Of a DNA stretch of 64,000 bases, positions 61,604 to 64,000 are shown piece after piece. Made by a program: the position numbers and the translations under genes. The DNA is from Bradyrhizobium sp. dw_411 (lineage in GTDB: Bacteria > Pseudomonadota > Alphaproteobacteria > Rhizobiales > Xanthobacteraceae). The stretch's first letter is position 1; the number at the start of each line of letters is the position of its first letter. Location of the stretch: contig NZ_JAAVUY010000003.1 of assembly GCF_018449695.1 (NCBI RefSeq), positions 62,001-126,000 of the forward strand. Direction: 5' to 3'. The notes beneath the pieces were generated by a model. The model did not search any database, was not told the origin of the DNA, and saw nothing but the letters and a program-made list of their open reading frames with translations.

Positions 61604-63166
61604 ATGGCTATATCCGACAATCAGATGGCCGATAGCGACGAGAAGATTTTTATTGGAAAGGGTGAACAGCCGGCATGGCTGACACTCGGGCTTGCCAATC
61701 GCCACGGCCTCGTCACCGGTGCGACGGGAACCGGAAAGACCGTCTCGCTGCAGGTGATGGCTGAAGGATTTGCGCGGGCCGGTGTTCCCGTGTTCGCGGC
61801 CGATATCAAGGGTGATCTTTCAGGAATATCGGAAGCAGGCGAGGCCAAGGATTTCATCGTCAAGCGGGCGGCCGATATGGGCCTGAGGTTCCAGCCCGAC
61901 CAGTTTTCGACGGTGTTCTGGGACGTGTTCGGCGAGCAGGGCCATCCCGTGCGCGCGACGGTCTCGGAAATGGGTCCGCTGCTGCTGTCGCGCATGATGG
62001 ACCTGAACGACGTCCAGGAGGGCGTCGTCAATATCGCGTTCCGGGTTGCCGACGAGCAGGGATTGTTGCTGCTGGACATGAAGGATCTGCGGGCGATCTT
62101 GACTTTCATCGCCGAACACGCCGCCGAACTCACCACGCAGTATGGAAACGTATCGAAACAGACGGTTGGAACCATCCAGCGTCAGCTTCTGGTGCTGGAA
62201 AATCAGGGCGGCGCCAAATTTTTCGGCGAACCGGCGCTGGCGCTGAAGGATTTCATGCGCACCGACCGCGACGGACGGGGAATGATCAACATTCTGGTCG
62301 CGGACAAACTGATGCAAAGCCCGCAACTCTACGCGACCTTCCTGTTGTGGATGCTGTCCGAGCTGTTCGAAGAGCTGCCGGAAGCCGGCGACCCGCCAAA
62401 ACCCAAGCTCGTGTTCTTTTTCGACGAGGCGCATCTGTTGTTCAACGACGCGCCGAAGCCGTTGATGGACAAGATCGAGCAGGTGGTGCGGCTGATACGT
62501 TCCAAAGGCGTCGGGGTGTATTTCGTCACCCAAAATCCGATCGACGTGCCGGACAAGGTGCTCGCCCAGTTGGGCAACCGCGTGCAGCATGCGTTGCGGG
62601 CGTTTACCCCGCGTGACCAGAAGGCGGTCGCGGCGGCGGCGCAGACGTTCCGGCCCAACCCCAAGCTCGACACCGCCCAGGTCATCATGGAATTGGGCAA
62701 GGGCGAAGCGCTGGTCTCGTTTCTGGAAGGCAACGGCGTCCCGGCGATGGTCGAGCGCGTCATGGTCCGGCCGCCTTCGGCGCGGATCGGGCCGATCACG
62801 CCCGAGGAGCGCAAGGCCATCATGGATCTGAGCCCGGTCAAGGGTAAATACGACACCACAATCGATTCCGAATCCGCCTATGAGGTGCTACAAAAGCGCG
62901 TTGCCGGCACCGCCGCAGGTGCGGCCGGGGCAGGGGGCATCCTCGGGCACATCGGCGCGATCGTCGGGACGATTTTCGGCACCAACGTCCCGCGTGGTAA
63001 GATGTCGACCGGTCAGGTCATCGCGCGAAACGTGACGCGGTCCGTCACCAATCAGGTGGTGGGCGGGGTTGTCGCCGATCTCGGCAAATCACTGGGCGGC
63101 TCGGTTGGCGGTTCGGTGGGACGTGCCCTCGTGCGCGGCGCCCTCGGCGGGCTGCTGCGAAGATAG
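61604..63166 (+). CDS. HerA-like / DUF853 ATPase
   Basis: The 520-residue protein is a RecA-like hexameric translocase of the HerA/FtsK type. Walker A is GATGTGKT (~residues 38-45), Walker B is [12 protein letters not shown] (~268-279), and [22 protein letters not shown] carries the sensor region. A Gly/Ala-rich C-terminus (~430-520) is typical of the DUF853/YjgR family. It may process DNA ends or act as a general ATPase; the role is not established. An exact TATAAT lies upstream. Confidence 0.9.
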   Translation: MAISDNQMADSDEKIFIGKGEQPAWLTLGLANRHGLVTGATGTGKTVSLQVMAEGFARAGVPVFAADIKGDLSGISEAGEAKDFIVKRAADMGLRFQPDQFSTVFWDVFGEQGHPVRATVSEMGPLLLSRMMDLNDVQEGVVNIAFRVADEQGLLLLDMKDLRAILTFIAEHAAELTTQYGNVSKQTVGTIQRQLLVLENQGGAKFFGEPALALKDFMRTDRDGRGMINILVADKLMQSPQLYATFLLWMLSELFEELPEAGDPPKPKLVFFFDEAHLLFNDAPKPLMDKIEQVVRLIRSKGVGVYFVTQNPIDVPDKVLAQLGNRVQHALRAFTPRDQKAVAAAAQTFRPNPKLDTAQVIMELGKGEALVSFLEGNGVPAMVERVMVRPPSARIGPITPEERKAIMDLSPVKGKYDTTIDSESAYEVLQKRVAGTAAGAAGAGGILGHIGAIVGTIFGTNVPRGKMSTGQVIARNVTRSVTNQVVGGVVADLGKSLGGSVGGSVGRALVRGALGGLLRR

Positions 63167-63219
63167 AATTTTCCCGGCGCTCGCCACGCGCGATCGCTGT
63201 GATTTTCGGAAAGTGACGT

Positions 63220-64000
63220 GTGTTAAAATATCCGTCGTTGCGAGCTCCGCTCGATATTCTTTTCCTGGTCTGCTGCATCCTGCTGACCGCCGACGTTCTC
63301 GTTCCGGAGATTTTCGGCAGCGGAAAGACCAAGGACTATCCGCTCTGGTTCTGGGCCGGCCATCAGATTCTGCAGGGAAAAGATCTCTATCCCAGCGATC
63401 CCAAAGAGTATTTCGAATTCATCTACCCGCCGCTATCGGCGATCCTGCTCGCGATACCCAGCTATTTCGGCAAGATACCGCTCTATCTGCTGCTGTCGGT
63501 GATGAACGCCGCCGCGTGGTGGATGACCGCCCAGTTCTCGAATGCGATGACCGGGGCGGGGCGGATACCCAGTCCGTGGCTGTTTGCACTGCCGGCCTTC
63601 GTGACCGTCTCCTTTGTTTTCGACATGTTCGATCTCGGGCAACCCAATCTCGTGCTGCTGGTGATGATGCTGTACGGGTTCTGGCTGTTGCAGCACGAGC
63701 GCCCGTGGATGGCGGGAAGCATGTTTGCGCTGGCGACGGCGATCAAGGTTTTTCCGGTAGCCGTGTTTCCCTACCTGGTATGGCGGCGGAAGTGGAAGGC
63801 TGTCGCTGGCATGGTCGTCTTCCTGGGAATCTTCCTGTTCGTCGTTCCCGCTCCCGTGCGCGGTTACCAGCGCAACGTTTCCGAGCTGAAGACCTGGTAT
63901 CAGGGCATGGTGGGGTCGAGTTCGGAGCAGGGATTTGGGCAGCGCGCCGAACAGAACTGGTCATGGGTCAATCAATCCATCATCGCCGTGACGCATCGGC
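63220..64000 (+). CDS. GT87-type (DUF2029) membrane mannosyltransferase, 5' part
   Basis: The GTG at 63220, with GGAAAG just upstream, opens a frame that runs off the window (260 codons seen). It encodes a polytopic membrane protein with an early extracytoplasmic loop EYFEFIYPPLSAIL, an FDLGQPNLVLLVMMLYGFWL segment and the ALATAIKVFPVAVFPYL block of the DUF2029/GT87 family of polyprenyl-phosphate-sugar-dependent transferases. The DVLVPEIFGSGKTKDYPLWF loop near the N-terminus carries acidic residues that could be catalytic. The product sugar and acceptor are unknown. Confidence 0.8.
   Translation, partial: MLKYPSLRAPLDILFLVCCILLTADVLVPEIFGSGKTKDYPLWFWAGHQILQGKDLYPSDPKEYFEFIYPPLSAILLAIPSYFGKIPLYLLLSVMNAAAWWMTAQFSNAMTGAGRIPSPWLFALPAFVTVSFVFDMFDLGQPNLVLLVMMLYGFWLLQHERPWMAGSMFALATAIKVFPVAVFPYLVWRRKWKAVAGMVVFLGIFLFVVPAPVRGYQRNVSELKTWYQGMVGSSSEQGFGQRAEQNWSWVNQSIIAVTHR

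Noticed and set aside
1..64000. tRNA, rRNA, CRISPR array, prophage or transposase genes
   Set aside because: No cloverleaf-like sequence, evenly spaced direct repeat array, integrase or transposase motif was recognised on either strand.

Overview
The window looks like chromosomal DNA from a GC-rich alphaproteobacterium of the Nitrobacteraceae, most probably Bradyrhizobium or a close relative. The reasons are: a GAAC-N7-GAAC LexA box in front of an imuA-imuB-dnaE2 mutagenesis cassette, the paired TIGR03808/TIGR03809-type proteins, an EcfF/OsrA-type sigma/anti-sigma pair, and several families of palindromic intergenic repeats that I recall from this group. I saw no tRNA, rRNA, CRISPR array, prophage or intact insertion sequence.

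Layout. 1-2.1 kb: end of an M20 amidohydrolase and, convergent to it, a PiT phosphate transporter. 2.3-10.8 kb: a DNA damage block, with a radical-SAM protein and a DUF4130-UdgX fusion on the minus strand, divergent from imuA-imuB-dnaE2 across a single LexA box. 10.9-20.5 kb: acyl-CoA and aromatic-acid type metabolism (class III CoA-transferase, LigI-like amidohydrolase with an MFS permease, large secreted alpha/beta hydrolase, GST, acetyl-CoA hydrolase/transferase family protein, enoyl-CoA hydratase). 20.6-28.6 kb: a signalling block with two ECF sigma/anti-sigma pairs on either side of a DUF2336 protein and a membrane diguanylate cyclase; the second pair leads into a secreted subtilase. 28.6-33.7 kb: a possible small RNA, the TIGR03809/TIGR03808 pair, pcp and meaB, then an 850-bp repeat-rich gap.

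33.7-39.6 kb: an alkanesulfonate-type ABC transporter with a flavin monooxygenase, a truncated TSUP (sulfite exporter family) remnant, and tungstate-type tupB-tupA without an ATPase gene. 39.9-44.7 kb: an AraC regulator facing two alpha/beta hydrolases across a perfect inverted repeat, a DUF302 protein and a membrane acyltransferase. 44.9-50.7 kb: a periplasmic alcohol oxidation block on the minus strand (ABC binding protein, MFS permease, DUF1989 protein, PQQ-dehydrogenase with the Asp-x-Asp lanthanide signature, small cytochrome c). 51-53.7 kb: SDR/LysR divergent pair and a secreted DUF3298-like protein. 53.7-60.4 kb: methylmalonyl-CoA mutase small and large subunit genes separated by two unrelated small genes, downstream of folP-folB-folK. 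60.5-64 kb: DUF4332 protein, a small DUF2780-like protein, a HerA-like ATPase and the start of a GT87-type membrane glycosyltransferase.

The most interesting items are the ECF sigma / anti-sigma / subtilase cassette, in which the anti-sigma periplasmic domain resembles the protease's own propeptide, and the single SOS box between the UdgX operon and the error-prone polymerase operon. Functions are assigned from motifs read by eye; no database search was run.
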